This document shows, one piece after another, positions 36,364 to 48,533 of a DNA stretch of 64,000 nt. The stretch is from Lenzites betulinus (Eukaryota; Basidiomycota; Agaricomycetes; Polyporales; Polyporaceae), in NCBI GenBank assembly GCA_022264855.1, contig JABYQU010000001.1, positions 1,178,001 to 1,242,000 on the forward strand, given 5' to 3'. A program made the position numbers and the translations under genes. How positions within the stretch are numbered: position 1 is the first letter of the stretch; each line of letters opens with the position of its first letter. The notes beneath the pieces are model-generated. The model was not told the origin of the DNA. It saw only the letters and a list, made by a program, of their open reading frames with translations, and ran no database searches.

Positions 36364-39300
36364 TTACTGAAGAAACAGATGCTGGACTTCGCCCTGAGAG
36401 AAAGGAACGTTGCACGCCGGGCACTTGCGCTGTCGTGTCGCTATTCGCGCCTCGACGCACGACTTGCAGAACGCTGTAAAAGAAGGGTCAGTGGGATACA
36501 AGTCGGGACCAGCTAGCAAGACGTACAGTGCATGCACTTGGTAATCACGGTGTTGCGCATGTTCATGTGACACGTTGAGCACTTCAGCAAGCTCTATGAG
36601 GGTGTCAGCGTGCTCCTCGTGCACAGAGCCGTAGCCTTACACACCATGCACTTGTTGATCTCGCTCTGCAGTTCCGCTTCCCTGGAGTTGGCACTGGACG
36701 AGCTGGACGATGACTTGAGCTTTACTGCCTGCTTCTCTAGCTCCTTCTTGGACTTGATCAAGCTTTCTTCCAATTGACGCAGCTCCTCTTGCTTCTTCTG
36801 TATGGCTACAGACTGCTGGGTCCAGAGCGCGCGGATCTGCCAAGCTGTTACATCTGGGTGACTTGAAGTGCGCATTTCTACATACCTCCTCCGTGTTCTT
36901 CGCTTCGACGGAGTGTCGGAAACGCCATTCATGGCAATCCTTACTGGCATTGTTCTCCAGCTCCTTCTGGTGTTCTGCGATCCTCATCCACTGCGCGATC
37001 TCTCGCTCGAGGTTCGCCTGGCCGTCGTGTAAGCATTGACGTCGTAGAGTCTCCACCAGCGACTTACCATTCTGTTGGACAGCGCCTTCTCGCTCTGCGT
37101 CGCCTTCTCGAGCGCCTTGTTAGCCTTCTCCAAGCTGCGAGCAGTGTTTTTGCGTTCCAGCTCCGCGGCTTCCCTGCCGCGCACTGTTGCGTAAAATTTG
37201 TTTTCTGCTTTGGCTCGCTACGCATCGCGAGCATGGGGTCAGCGGTGGCGGCAGGGCGAAGCACGTGGATGCTTACCTCGATGCCTGCTTTCGTGACGCG
37301 CTCTTCCAACGCAGAAAGGTCGTAGACTTTGCTCTTCACTTGACGATCCAAAGCTTCCCATGCTGCGGATAGCTTATCGAGCTCAGAATATAACGCAGAC
37401 TCGGCCTTTGAATTTCACTCGTCAGTGACAGATCCCAGACATATTGCGGCCCCACCGCAACTGACCTGCTCGCGTTGCTTCTCCTGGACCAGCATCTTCT
37501 CAATCTCGTCTTGTTTGCGTTGGAGTTGTTCCGACAGCTGTGCAGCCTCCTCAGGTAACGAAGAGCCGTTGCCGTAGACAGCTTGATATCTATCAAGCTG
37601 CTTCTGAAGACGCTCGACTTGGTGTTGGAGCTCGGCTTCACGCTGAGCGGACTTGACCACGTCAGCCTTGTCGTCCTCCAAAGCGGCTAGAGACTTTTCC
37701 AAGGTCGTGACGCGTGCTTCCGCATCTCTAGATATGGGAGGGTCTATCGGCATGAGCGCATAAATCCGGGGTTGTGAGCATGGGCACCCACGAGAGCTTG
37801 CGCTTCAGATCGTCAACAAAGGAGGGCCCATCGGGCTGGCTTGACCAGAGGAAGGCAACGAGGTCTTCATCCCCTACGTTGGCAGCAAGACGAGTCTTGA
37901 GACGCTGGTTCTCCGACTCGAGGACGGCTATACGCGCCTGCAACTCACATGAATCAAGGAAGACCAGCAGCGCAAACGGCCCGCATACGCACAGCCCGTG
38001 TTTCCGCTAGCGACATGAACTCTGCAAGCGATGATGTCTTCACAGAATCCTTCGCCCTCCGCTCATGAAGTTCTGCATGGTGCTGATCTCTTTGCTCGCG
38101 GATGCGCGCAAGCTCGGAATCGCGTTTGCTAAGCATATTCTTCATCTCTTGTAACGTTGCTTCACTACTCGCCTGCAAAGGACACGAATCAAGATACGGT
38201 CAGTGCGACTCCAGGTGGAAGCTGCAGCACATACTTTGACGGACTCCTCGAACTCTTGACGCGTTGTTAGCATACCCTCTAGCTGTCCTGCTAGCTTGGC
38301 GAGTTCTGCTTTCGCTGCCAGGGCGTCCTGTTCAATCAAACTAACACGGTCGCGGAGAGCAAGATAGGGGGCTGTTTGCCGAGCCTTCTCTTCAGGAATT
38401 GCTTTCGCCTAGCATGACCTTGTTAGTAAAAAGATGAAGGTGGAACATTCAACAGTGAAGGTCGCGTACATCGATCTCTGCCTTCTGAAGAGCCGCTTGC
38501 AGTACAGAAATCTCCTTCGAACGATCCTCGATGGTCTTTGCTCTATGTTCAGCCAGTGCTTGCCATTCCGAGTCTGTAGCATGAGTCCCGTTCATTAATG
38601 GCGGCTGTTCAGGGAAGACACAGTGAAACGCGTCATGGGTAGGATCTTTGCTACAAACGGGCCAATGAGGACATACTTGTGGCGAGGACGATGTCTTTAC
38701 GACAGGTGTTCCGGGCTCATCTTCAACCTTGGGTGGCAGGGTCAAGTTAAGAGACCTGCTTTGGAGGCGGTCTGCGTGTTTCTCAGCCGCGACAAGTTCC
38801 TCACGGAACTTCTCCTTCTCCGACTCGGCGTCACGAAGCTTCGTCCGCACCAGAGAGAGTTCCGACCGGAGGACGGAGTTCTATCACCTTCAGTGAGCAA
38901 GCGGGAACAATAAGACATGAGCACATACACGTACCTCAGCATCACTTGCCTGTACACGCTCCAACAATGCTGCCTCAGAAGGTCCTCCCTGGTCTTGTCC
39001 GCGGAGAATTACCAGGGCCCTCACCGCGTCGGAGGTTGACTGCATCTTATCCCGCAGGGCACCTACGAACTCCGGTTCGACCTCCGAAGAGACGTGCAGC
39101 GTCAGGTCGCGAACTCCTATATGCTCTATCATTAGAATGATCCCCACATCTTCCTTTTCGCGCCAAACTGACCGTCAGACTGTTCCTGTAGAGTAGGGAT
39201 ATCGTCGGGCTTGACCAGCGAGCGGATTGTCCCTAATAGCTGCGCGAAGCGTTAGTCAAGAGCAAAGCGCGTATTCTACAGCTACCCACTTGTGTCCAAC

Positions 39301-39637
39301 ACGCCTCCAGGGCTGCGAGTCCCGCTTCACATTGGCTCCGACGCCGTTCCAACTCTGCAACTCGAGCTTCACTCCTCTCGGCCACTCGTGAGTAATGCTT
39401 CATCCGCCGGTAGATGGCTTCCTTCCTGAAGAGCTACAGATATACATTTCAGCCAACCACTCCCGTTTATAACCTCAGACGCTATAGTACCTCGACGTCG
39501 TCACCGTCTTTGGGCTCATCACTATGGGTCGTGGTACCATTGAGGTGACTAGGCGAGGCGCGGTCTCCCGATACCGCCCGCTTCTTGGGCCGGGCGGTAT
39601 CACTGTCATCGGCGTGTGGCCTCTTCCTCGTCTCCAT
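36364..39637 (-). CDS. BRE1: E3 ubiquitin-protein ligase BRE1 (histone H2B)
   Basis: ATG at 39637 opens METRKRPHADDSDTARPKKR, a basic nuclear-type N-terminus. The conserved second exon reads LFRKEAIYRRMKHYSRVAER and GLAALEACWTQ, characteristic of fungal Bre1. Many short exons on the minus strand then encode long coiled coils rich in Glu, Lys, Leu and Gln. The C-terminal RING finger reads LKCSTCHMNMRNTVITKCMH, then FCKSCVEARIATRQRKCPAC, and the protein ends NVPFSQGEVQHLFLQ at 36364, the family's usual terminus. With Rad6, Bre1 monoubiquitinates histone H2B, which promotes H3K4 and H3K79 methylation and transcription elongation. Internal exon borders were followed by coiled-coil continuity and not each was fixed to the base. 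Confidence 0.92.
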
Positions 39638-40771
39638 GGTCGTAAGGGCTTGAGAAGGCGTGGTGGACGGGGAGAACGCTGGCCACAGGCAGACTCGAGA
39701 CGGAGGTCGACGACGAAAGGACGCCGAGGGATTGAAACTCCGCAAAATGTTTGGACGCGCTTTGTAAGCGCTCGGCGAACTGCTTTCCTGTTCTTCGACC
39801 CTCAGCCCGCCGGCCTCATCTGCGTAGCCCTGAACCTCCTTGAGCTCATCACCCTAGAAACATACACCACTTGGACTATTTTTATAGGGCATGTCCACCA
39901 GGACATATAGCTTGTTTCTTCTCGTGTTTCAGCGTCGATGATGCTAAGCCACACGCAGAGACCAACTTGGAGCTTCTCTCAACCTCCTTGATCAACTGGA
40001 TGGCTGGATCTTGTGTGAAAACTCATACCTACCCACGTTCATGCAGCCGAACCCGTTTCTGCTAGCGTCGGGGGGCGTTATTCGACCAGGTGGTGCGGTA
40101 TACCTCCCGGCTTCCTATTGTTGCCAAGATGACCCCCGTTACTTCCATGTACTGGTAGCTCACAGATTCGCGTGCTAACAGGTCACCTAACGGAAATACG
40201 GGCACTACTCTTCAGCTGGAAAGTTCCTACATAGAGCTCAGAGCACCCGTCAGCTCTTACTTACCCCTCAAGGCGTACATGTGTATGAGCCCCGCTCACC
40301 ACAGTCAGTGGGATAAGTTGTTTTTTCCGTATATAAACGGTAAGTTGGTACGGGGTGTCTCGCATAAGAGAAGGCATTTTTTGAAGAAGTCAGAGATCTG
40401 GTAGGTACGTTGAGAAGTTTGTGATGTTTGACGTACATGCCCCTGGGTTGCGCTGCGTGCAGAATGAGCCACACCCACCCTATAGCCCTTTTACCAGCAG
40501 TTAGTTGTGAGGCGACGCTTGCAAGACTAGTACTTTGTCACTTGAAATGAAAGAGAGTGTGCCCAGGAGAGAGTTGAGAGTACAACTACAGAGCACCGAA
40601 TAAATGGCATACGGGTTCGCACGTGATCGCGATAGCACAGTAGACGCGACATGAGTTGCCGCACCGTTCTTCCTTCCACACCCAAACCACCACCTCTAGC
40701 CCACCACTTCCCTCGTACTCGCTGCCGTACCGCACAATCCATCATACCACTGTCCGAACATCCACGCGAAG
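39638..40771. other. Divergent intergenic region, BRE1 and DUO1
   Basis: No exon is supported in this 1.1 kb. It separates the start codons of two genes read outward and must contain both promoters. Open frames on the plus strand next to the BRE1 start are antisense shadows. No inverted-repeat element was seen. Confidence 0.55.
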
Positions 40772-41893
40772 ATGGACTCATTCGACCTCTCCAACCTCCA
40801 GATGCCCCAGAGCGGCTCGCAGCTGCTCGCCGAGCCCACGCCCGACATCAGCAGCGCCAGCTCCTCCCGCACAGGCCCCGGCGGCGCCGACCTCTCCCTC
40901 TCGGAGCTCTCACTCTCCGAGCGCGCGCACTTCGCCGCGCCCGGCGGCCGACGGCCGTTCAGCCTCCTCGCGCGGCCGCCGTCCCCCGACGAGAGCGCAG
41001 TGGCGGACGAGGATGCGGAGGAGGAGGGGGAGGGCGCGCCGCTGGACGAGACGATGACGCAGGAGGAGCTCGAGAAGGCGCGCCGGCTGGCCGCGCGCAC
41101 GCACGAGGAGAAATTGCAGCACGACCTCTTCGTGCTCAAGAAGCTCAACTCGGCGTTCGAGGTGTACAAAGACGCGCTGCGGGAGACGAAGTCGAGCACA
41201 GACGTACGCGCCGGGTTTCTGTCCTCTCCCAGCCGCGTGCAGGGAACTGATTTGGTGTTGGGGGACAGCGCGTGGCGGTCCAGCTGCAGCATACGAACGC
41301 GCTGCTAGACAAATACGTGCGGATACTGGATAAATCGGAGAAGATCACGAAGCTGATCCTCGATGAGCGATGGGAGGGTGCGGATGCGGTACGTACTTGT
41401 TCTCTGCTGGCGTGATCTGCATCTGAACGCGGATTTATGCTAGGATGAGGCACAACTATGTCGTGAAGAGCAAGAGGCGGAGGAGCGCGCACAGCGGGAG
41501 GAGGAGGAACGTCTGAAAGCGGAAGAACGCGCGCGCGAGCGGGAAGAGCGGGAGCTGCGCGAACGCGAGGAGAGGGAGCTCCGTGAACGCCTGGCACAAG
41601 AGAAGGCGGAGTCGGCCAAGTCGATATCGCGGGGCAGCGGCGTGCGGGGCGTACGAGGGACGCGGGCGTCGATGCGGAGCATGAGAGGGGCCGCTCGTGC
41701 TGGTACGTTCTACGAACGCGCGTCAAGCGAAGCTGCTCACTGTGCCCCAGCAGCACCAACACCAAGCACGCGTGGGGTGCCCAGGGGAGGTACAACCACC
41801 GGCAGTGGTGGTACCACTGGGATAAGACGTCCCACAACGTCGACACGAGCCACCGCCACAGCCGGGCGAGGAGGGATACCACGACGGACGTGA
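40772..41893 (+). CDS. DUO1: DASH/Dam1 complex subunit DUO1
   Basis: Four exons (40772-41203, 41269-41388, 41444-41702, 41751-41893) give 317 residues. The conserved Duo1 helical core reads LKKLNSAFEVYKDALRETKS, continues RVAVQLQHTNALLDKYVRIL and ends with TKLILDERWEGADAD, the pattern shared by fungal Duo1 proteins. The N-terminal 95 residues are Ser/Pro-rich and acidic. After the core comes a long, highly charged Glu/Arg helix (REEQEAEERAQREEEERLKA and similar). The C-terminal tail is Gly/Arg/Thr-rich and basic, as in yeast Duo1 whose basic tail contacts microtubules. Duo1 is part of the DASH ring that couples outer kinetochores to spindle microtubules, in the nucleus during mitosis. Every splice junction keeps phase. 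Confidence 0.85.
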
Positions 41894-42569
41894 AGTCTTC
41901 TGAAATCCTTCATTACCCCGGCCCGCCTCAGGGTACAGCTCCCGGCCGATATACCTCTTCCGGCAGCCACTGGTAATAACCCCTTCAATGTCGCGTCTCG
42001 GCCACCCAGTCAAACGTCACAGCACCATTCGGTGGCAATCATCTACCATCGCGATGTGCGTTCTATGGACAAACGAAATCCGTAGGGGCTTACGATACGC
42101 ACCCTACCAAATCTGCGCTCCCCACTGCAGCCAGGCGTACGCGAGACTCCCGGCGACTGGCCATGAATTAACAGATCGCTGTCCCGCTCAAAGCACGATA
42201 GACTTTCTGCAGGGAGTCGGACTCGTCACTGTATCAATAGACATCTGCATCTCACTGGGCGCCGTCCTGATGCTGTTTCTCGCGCCTGCGCACTGAGGTT
42301 GTTCGCGGAAGATAGTGTCGCAAGAGCATGATCGACATTAATGCTCGATATATGCGTACGAGTGAACACTACAATCGATCCAGTGGGAACGTCATGACGA
42401 TGTATCTATCGTGTACGTGAAATCATAAAATACAGGACTCCAAACGACCGAGGTATACAGCTCAGGCTGACGGCAGTATATGTATATGTACAAACAAACA
42501 ACACTGTGCTCATAGGTCCCAGGTGAAAGAGGGCAGAAAATGGTACGGAGGATGAAAGCGGCCGAACGT
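41894..42569. other. Convergent spacer between DUO1 and the BRI3-like gene
   Basis: This 676 bp region lies between two converging genes and probably consists of their 3' untranslated regions. It contains several TATA-rich and ATG-containing stretches but no supported gene or repeat. Confidence 0.55.
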
Positions 42570-43214
42570 CTAGCACATGCCCTCGTCCAGGGTGACGCCG
42601 CAGCGCTCGCAGTAGACCTTGCGGTCCAGCAAGCACAGGCCGACGCCGAGCGGGAACCAGAACACCGCAGCAAGGATGCCTGTCACGAAATCACGCACAG
42701 TCAGCACCGGTCCGTCCGCAGCGCGGCCGATCTGCACTCACCGAGGATGCCAAACTTGGAGCGCGAGACGTGCCCGCCCTGCTGGAGGCAGACCATCTGC
42801 GGGTGGTCCGGCGGGAGGAGGGAGACGATGCGCTCGCCGTTGTGCGGGTTCACGTAGTTGTACACCGTCGTCGCGGGCATCTGCGCGGCCTGCGGGGGGA
42901 GCGGCCCGCCCGCGGTGTAAGGGTCGGGTGCGGGGACTTTGACATCCTGCGCCTTTGCAGCGCCTTGTGGGACGTATGGTCCTGAGACTGCGAATGTTTG
43001 TATGAGTACGCGCGAAGGTAGAGACGAGGGACGTTACGCACTGTCTCCGCCGCCTACTGCTGCGTCATATGAAGGAGGAGCCTGCATGGGCTGTCCTTGT
43101 TCATCGTAAGTGTTATCTTTAGCCTGTAGTAGTTCAAAGAAGGTCAGCTACCGCAGGGCCGCAAGTGCGGGGAAGGGGACAGACCATGAGGGTGGTAGAG
43201 GGATCGACGATCAT
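42570..43214 (-). CDS. BRI3/LITAF-like small membrane protein
   Basis: Four exons (43214-43185, 43123-43042, 42981-42742, 42679-42570) give 153 residues. The N-terminal part is Pro/Gln-rich and holds PPSYDAA, a PPxY-like motif at the position where LITAF-family proteins carry PPxY for Nedd4-type ligase binding. A conserved YNYVNPHNGERIVSLLPP segment follows. The C-terminal domain has a hydrophobic stretch GILGILAAVFWFPLGVGLCL followed by a C-x2-C pair (YCERCGVTLD). In BRI3 and LITAF two CxxC half-sites flank a membrane-inserted hairpin and bind zinc; here the first half is reduced to a single Cys (MVCLQQGGH). Likely on endosomal or lysosomal membranes by family, which is inference. The first exon codes only ten residues. 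Divergent from PRMT1. Confidence 0.7.
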
Positions 43215-44133
43215 GCTGGGTCTGCGCGGGCTGCTTTTGTAGAGCTGTGGGGGAGCGGATGGAGACGGCCCCAGAGCTGCGCCGAGCGTATGGGTGGACG
43301 CGCTATCCACATCGGGCGTCCCGCAGCGCCCCGGGCCCCCGACTGCGCCCCTCTCCAAGGCTGTGCTCCGCCAATACGGCTCCACGCGTCCGTCACGCGC
43401 AGACGTGGCCGCGTGACATAACGCGCCAGAATACCCCAGAACACCCGAAGCAGACGACTTCCAGGTGGACATCGTCGAACGCACAGCTGTCCGAGCACGC
43501 GAAGTGGTCTTTTTCGGATGCTATACAACGTGGGTGTACTGTAACGCACCGTGGCTCGCAGAGGCCGAGATCGTGTATATACAATGTTATATCCTGGATC
43601 ATGCACGGCACACAGAACGAGAGTGAGCAGGCACACGAGCACTGGTCGTAGAGGACCTATATTGGTGTTGGTTCGTCGGAGGGCTTTGGGCGCCTATCAT
43701 GATCAGCCGTGGGCGTTCAGTAAGGATTCCGTATTTGGACGGTCACGGTGACCGTTACAGATTGGTGGCTAAGCACGTTTTGTTAGTAGTAGTTATACTG
43801 GAGGCATAGCTGAATCGCGTTTCCAGGTATCAGGGAGTATTTTTTGACTGCTACTGTTTACCATGCTGCTAATGCTAGCCAACCGGAACATATCTTGGAA
43901 GTTGGCCTTGAACCCGGCTATGTCACAGATCGTGCCGATCGCCACGCGATCGAGGGGTGGGCGCTACCATTTTCTTTTTCGTTCGTTGAGCGCTTATTGC
44001 GGTAATCCTTCTCGTTCGTGCTTTCGTTCTCTTCTTCCTCCCCTCCCCCTCGCGCTTGTATCCTGTACTGCTTATCGCGCGCGTTACTGTTGTTGTACCA
44101 GTTCACACCCAAACACCTACGATTGTAGCATAA
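43215..44133. other. Divergent intergenic region, BRI3-like gene and PRMT1
   Basis: No coding exon is supported. The 150 bases before the PRMT1 ATG (about 43970-44120) are strongly pyrimidine-rich, with runs of TTCT and CCTCCCC, as is common in leaders of highly expressed fungal genes. Open frames on the minus strand are Arg/Pro-rich and lack motifs. Confidence 0.55.
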
Positions 44134-45747
<1,614 letters not shown>

Positions 45748-46149
45748 TATACCAACTCCAATCGCGCGCGCGGTTTGCTGTCGGACGCTGCCGCTGCCGC
45801 CGTCGCCGCATTCCTGCTGCGCTGCACGCTCGCCACATCTGAATTGGACGTCTGCCGGCGGGGTTGCGCGTCCACAGGTATTAGCGGACGCGGGGTGCAG
45901 GGAGAGGCGACGGTGTCGGCGGCGATTAGCATGAGACGAGACGGGGACGAGTACGTACGAGATGTTTGCTTGCGCTGACGATCTGGGGCATGGACGGGGC
46001 GTGGTCGCGTATACACACACATGCATATGCAATACATGCATGTCAGCCACATCAACACGCGCGCTGCTGGCGGTACTCCTGCTGGATATCCCCATCAGCA
46101 CGAAGCAGCAGGCACGAGAAAACTCGCAGCAGGGCTGCTGTGGTCAGAA

Positions 46150-46810
46150 TAGTGTTCTTGGCAGAATATGGCATTTGCCATTCTGCCGGCGGGGGGCTTG
46201 GGCAGAATACGGCAGAACAATAAGTGCCCGCCAAAGTATCGTATGTAATTTGGGGAAAACACTAGCGAAAAGACAGTAAACTTACCTATGTATGGGCCTA
46301 ATCAATGAATAAATAATAGGGTGGGGAAATTGAGGCGTACACTACCGTTTGCTATGCCCATTATCGATTATCATTCAGAATTTCACCGTTATTGAGAATG
46401 TACTATCAAAAGAGTCCAACCGCAAGTCGGATTGAAGGGTGCGACAACATTTTCCTCAACCACCTTACCGATCGCCGGACTTGTCCAAACGCACCGCAGG
46501 CTTGCTGAACTCACTCGGTTGGAGGACGGTGTGGCGCCCATGGGCTTCGAGGACGATGTGCAGATAACTGATGGTAATGCTTTTGTAGGTGATTCCACAT
46601 GGGATCTGAATGCGGTGATGGAGTCGGCGGGTGTTTTGTAGCTAGCTTTAGCCTATAGCAGGTAGTAGAACATTGTGCCGTTGTAATGGTTGCAGTGAAA
46701 GCTCGAAAAAATGGGTGCTTGTATTCTGCCAAATTCTGCCACCCCCGGCAAAAGCCGTTCTGCCAATTTTGCCGGCAGATAATCTCAAAATAATTCTGCC
46801 ATATACACTA
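46150..46810. mobile_element. Non-autonomous hAT-type DNA transposon, 661 bp
   Basis: The ends are inverted repeats, TAGTGTTCTTGGCAGAAT on the left and TAGTGTATATGGCAGAAT read inward from the right, 15 of 18 identical. They start with TAGTG, which fits the hAT consensus YARNG. The flanks carry an 8 bp target duplication with one mismatch, GGTCAGAA at 46142-46149 and GGTCAGAT at 46811-46818. Many copies of GGCAGAA in both orientations occupy the first and last 90 bases, as in hAT subterminal repeats that bind transposase. The centre has one open frame (46432-46641, 69 aa, plus strand) ending in DSTWDLNAVMESAGVL. It shows no transposase motif and could be a captured or decayed gene fragment. 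Confidence 0.82.
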
Positions 46811-48511
46811 GGTCAGATATAAGCGCTAAGCTCGCGCAGAGAACTTGCACTGATCATCCATCTCATCGCGAACTGCGAAGCTGTTGCAAGTACTCCCGCA
46901 GACGAGCCTGTTGACAGGTACGAGCTCCGAACCACTCGAGATTAACGGCCGTCTACGCGACGTCAAGCTAGCTAGCTCAAGCTCACGCCGCGCGAGCGTA
47001 CTTGCGAGCCTTCCATGTCATGCACTTCCGGCCTCCAGGGACGCCTAGACAATCAAATTCGACGGAGGTGGCAGCGTTCCGCAGCAGCGGTGTCAAGTCG
47101 ACACGTCGGCGACGTGCCCATGCGGAGCCGGTGCGCGAAGCGTCGCTTGCATGGCGGCGAAACGACTCGGGCAGAACGTCGACGCCGACGCCGGCGTACT
47201 GCTTCGGGCTTCCTCTCCAAATCGATGAGGGAGGATCGAATTATTTGAGCTCAGCATCGAGAGCTACGACTCCGTGGCATTCCCGCCGCCAGCGGTCTCC
47301 TGACTCTCCAAGCTCGCACCAAGCCCCCGCTCGAGTCCTTCACAACTCGCACCGTGACCCTGGCAGCTCCAAAACCTCTGGGCGGGCATCACGCAGCAGT
47401 ACTGCCTCCCGGGAGCCCGTCCCGGCGGTGGGCAGCAAGCACTGACAATTGTCATTGCCCGAAGTAGGTCGATGCTGGAATTGGGATCAGCGCGCCGCGG
47501 CGGCGGAACCCATTGCCAGCGCCGCTGCCGCTGGGAAGCCGGCGGCGAGTGAGGTGACTGGAGGCGCGACAGGAACCGTTCGAGCGAAGCGGCGTCGGCT
47601 GGGAGTCGTTCGCACTTCGCGTCACGTCCTGGCAGCGGTCGCAGCGAACCTCGAACCTCGAAGCTCCGAGAGCAGCTGCAAATAGCCTGCAATCGATATC
47701 GTACGCCGCGCGCATCTCTATCATCCTAAGATGCGTCATGCAATGCATATGTCAGTGGGCCCGCGCGAACAATCCCCATGGGCAACGGACATCCCAGGGC
47801 CGATGTGCTCGTGGCTGATCTCAGGAGCTCGTGCGCACGGGGCGATGCGTGTGGGCACCGCGCACGTATGGCCGCACATGCACAGGGCCCGAGCTGGAGA
47901 GGCGATGGCGGCGCGGGCGCGGGCGCGGACTCGGACGATCAGGCGATGGGAGAGGGGCGGATCGATTCGTGCAGGGCTGCGCGGGGCTCGTGCCAGACAA
48001 TTGTGGCGGAGGTGATGCCGCCGGGATGGGGGAAGACAAAAGGATTGTGAGTCCGGGTTGGGCACCGTGACGACGAGGGGGCGGGTGGATGGATTTTGAG
48101 TCCGGGTGTGGGCCGTGCAGGGAGGTGGGTGTATGAGTTGAGTCGTGGCTCGTATGTTGCACCGTGGAGGTGGGTGGCACGCCCACGACGGCAGGCGCAG
48201 TGGACAGTGTGGGAACGAGAACACTTGTACATTGATCAATGCATGCGAGAGGGAGATGGATATGGGTGGGATCTATAGGCCCGAGGCCGATGCAGCTCGG
48301 AGGAGAGCAAAGAGCTCAAATCATCTGCCCGGCCGAGCTCAGTCTTCTCTCCGCGTCTGTGTTTCATATAACAAGCATGCACTGAGATGCACTGTCGCCC
48401 GACCCTCTCCCTCCGCCCACGACCCTGCCTCCCGTCGCCGCCCGCCCTTGCCGCTGGCCGCGGCTCGACTCGTGCTCGCGCTTCTCTTGCTTTCACCACC
48501 ACGACCCACGC

Positions 48512-48518
48512 TATATAT
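48512..48518 (+). promoter_or_regulatory. TATATAT element before the F-box gene
   Basis: A TATATAT run lies 15 bases before the first ATG at 48534. If it sets transcription start 25-40 bases downstream, the first ATG would be excluded and the Met at 48564 (MPSLDALPAEIL), directly before the F-box, would initiate translation. Confidence 0.35.
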
Positions 48519-48533
48519 TCCGCCGGCCTCGCC

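Larger units (their letters stand above)
45748..48533. other. Long intergenic region with a hAT-type element
   Basis: This is one of the longest gene-free stretches in the window. It contains the non-autonomous element at 46150-46810. Between about 46,900 and 48,450 the DNA is GC-rich, and overlapping Arg/Pro/His-rich frames occur on both strands without motif support. The last 200 bases form the F-box gene promoter. No RNA gene was recognised. Confidence 0.55.

Noticed and set aside
35837..36460. Minus-strand frame of 207 codons beyond BRE1
   Set aside because: It overlaps the BRE1 RING exon in another frame and has no recognisable domain; treated as a shadow plus 3' untranslated sequence.
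47002..48239. 147- and 167-codon frames after the hAT-type element
   Set aside because: Low-complexity Arg/Pro/His sequence on opposite strands with no conserved segment; treated as noncoding.
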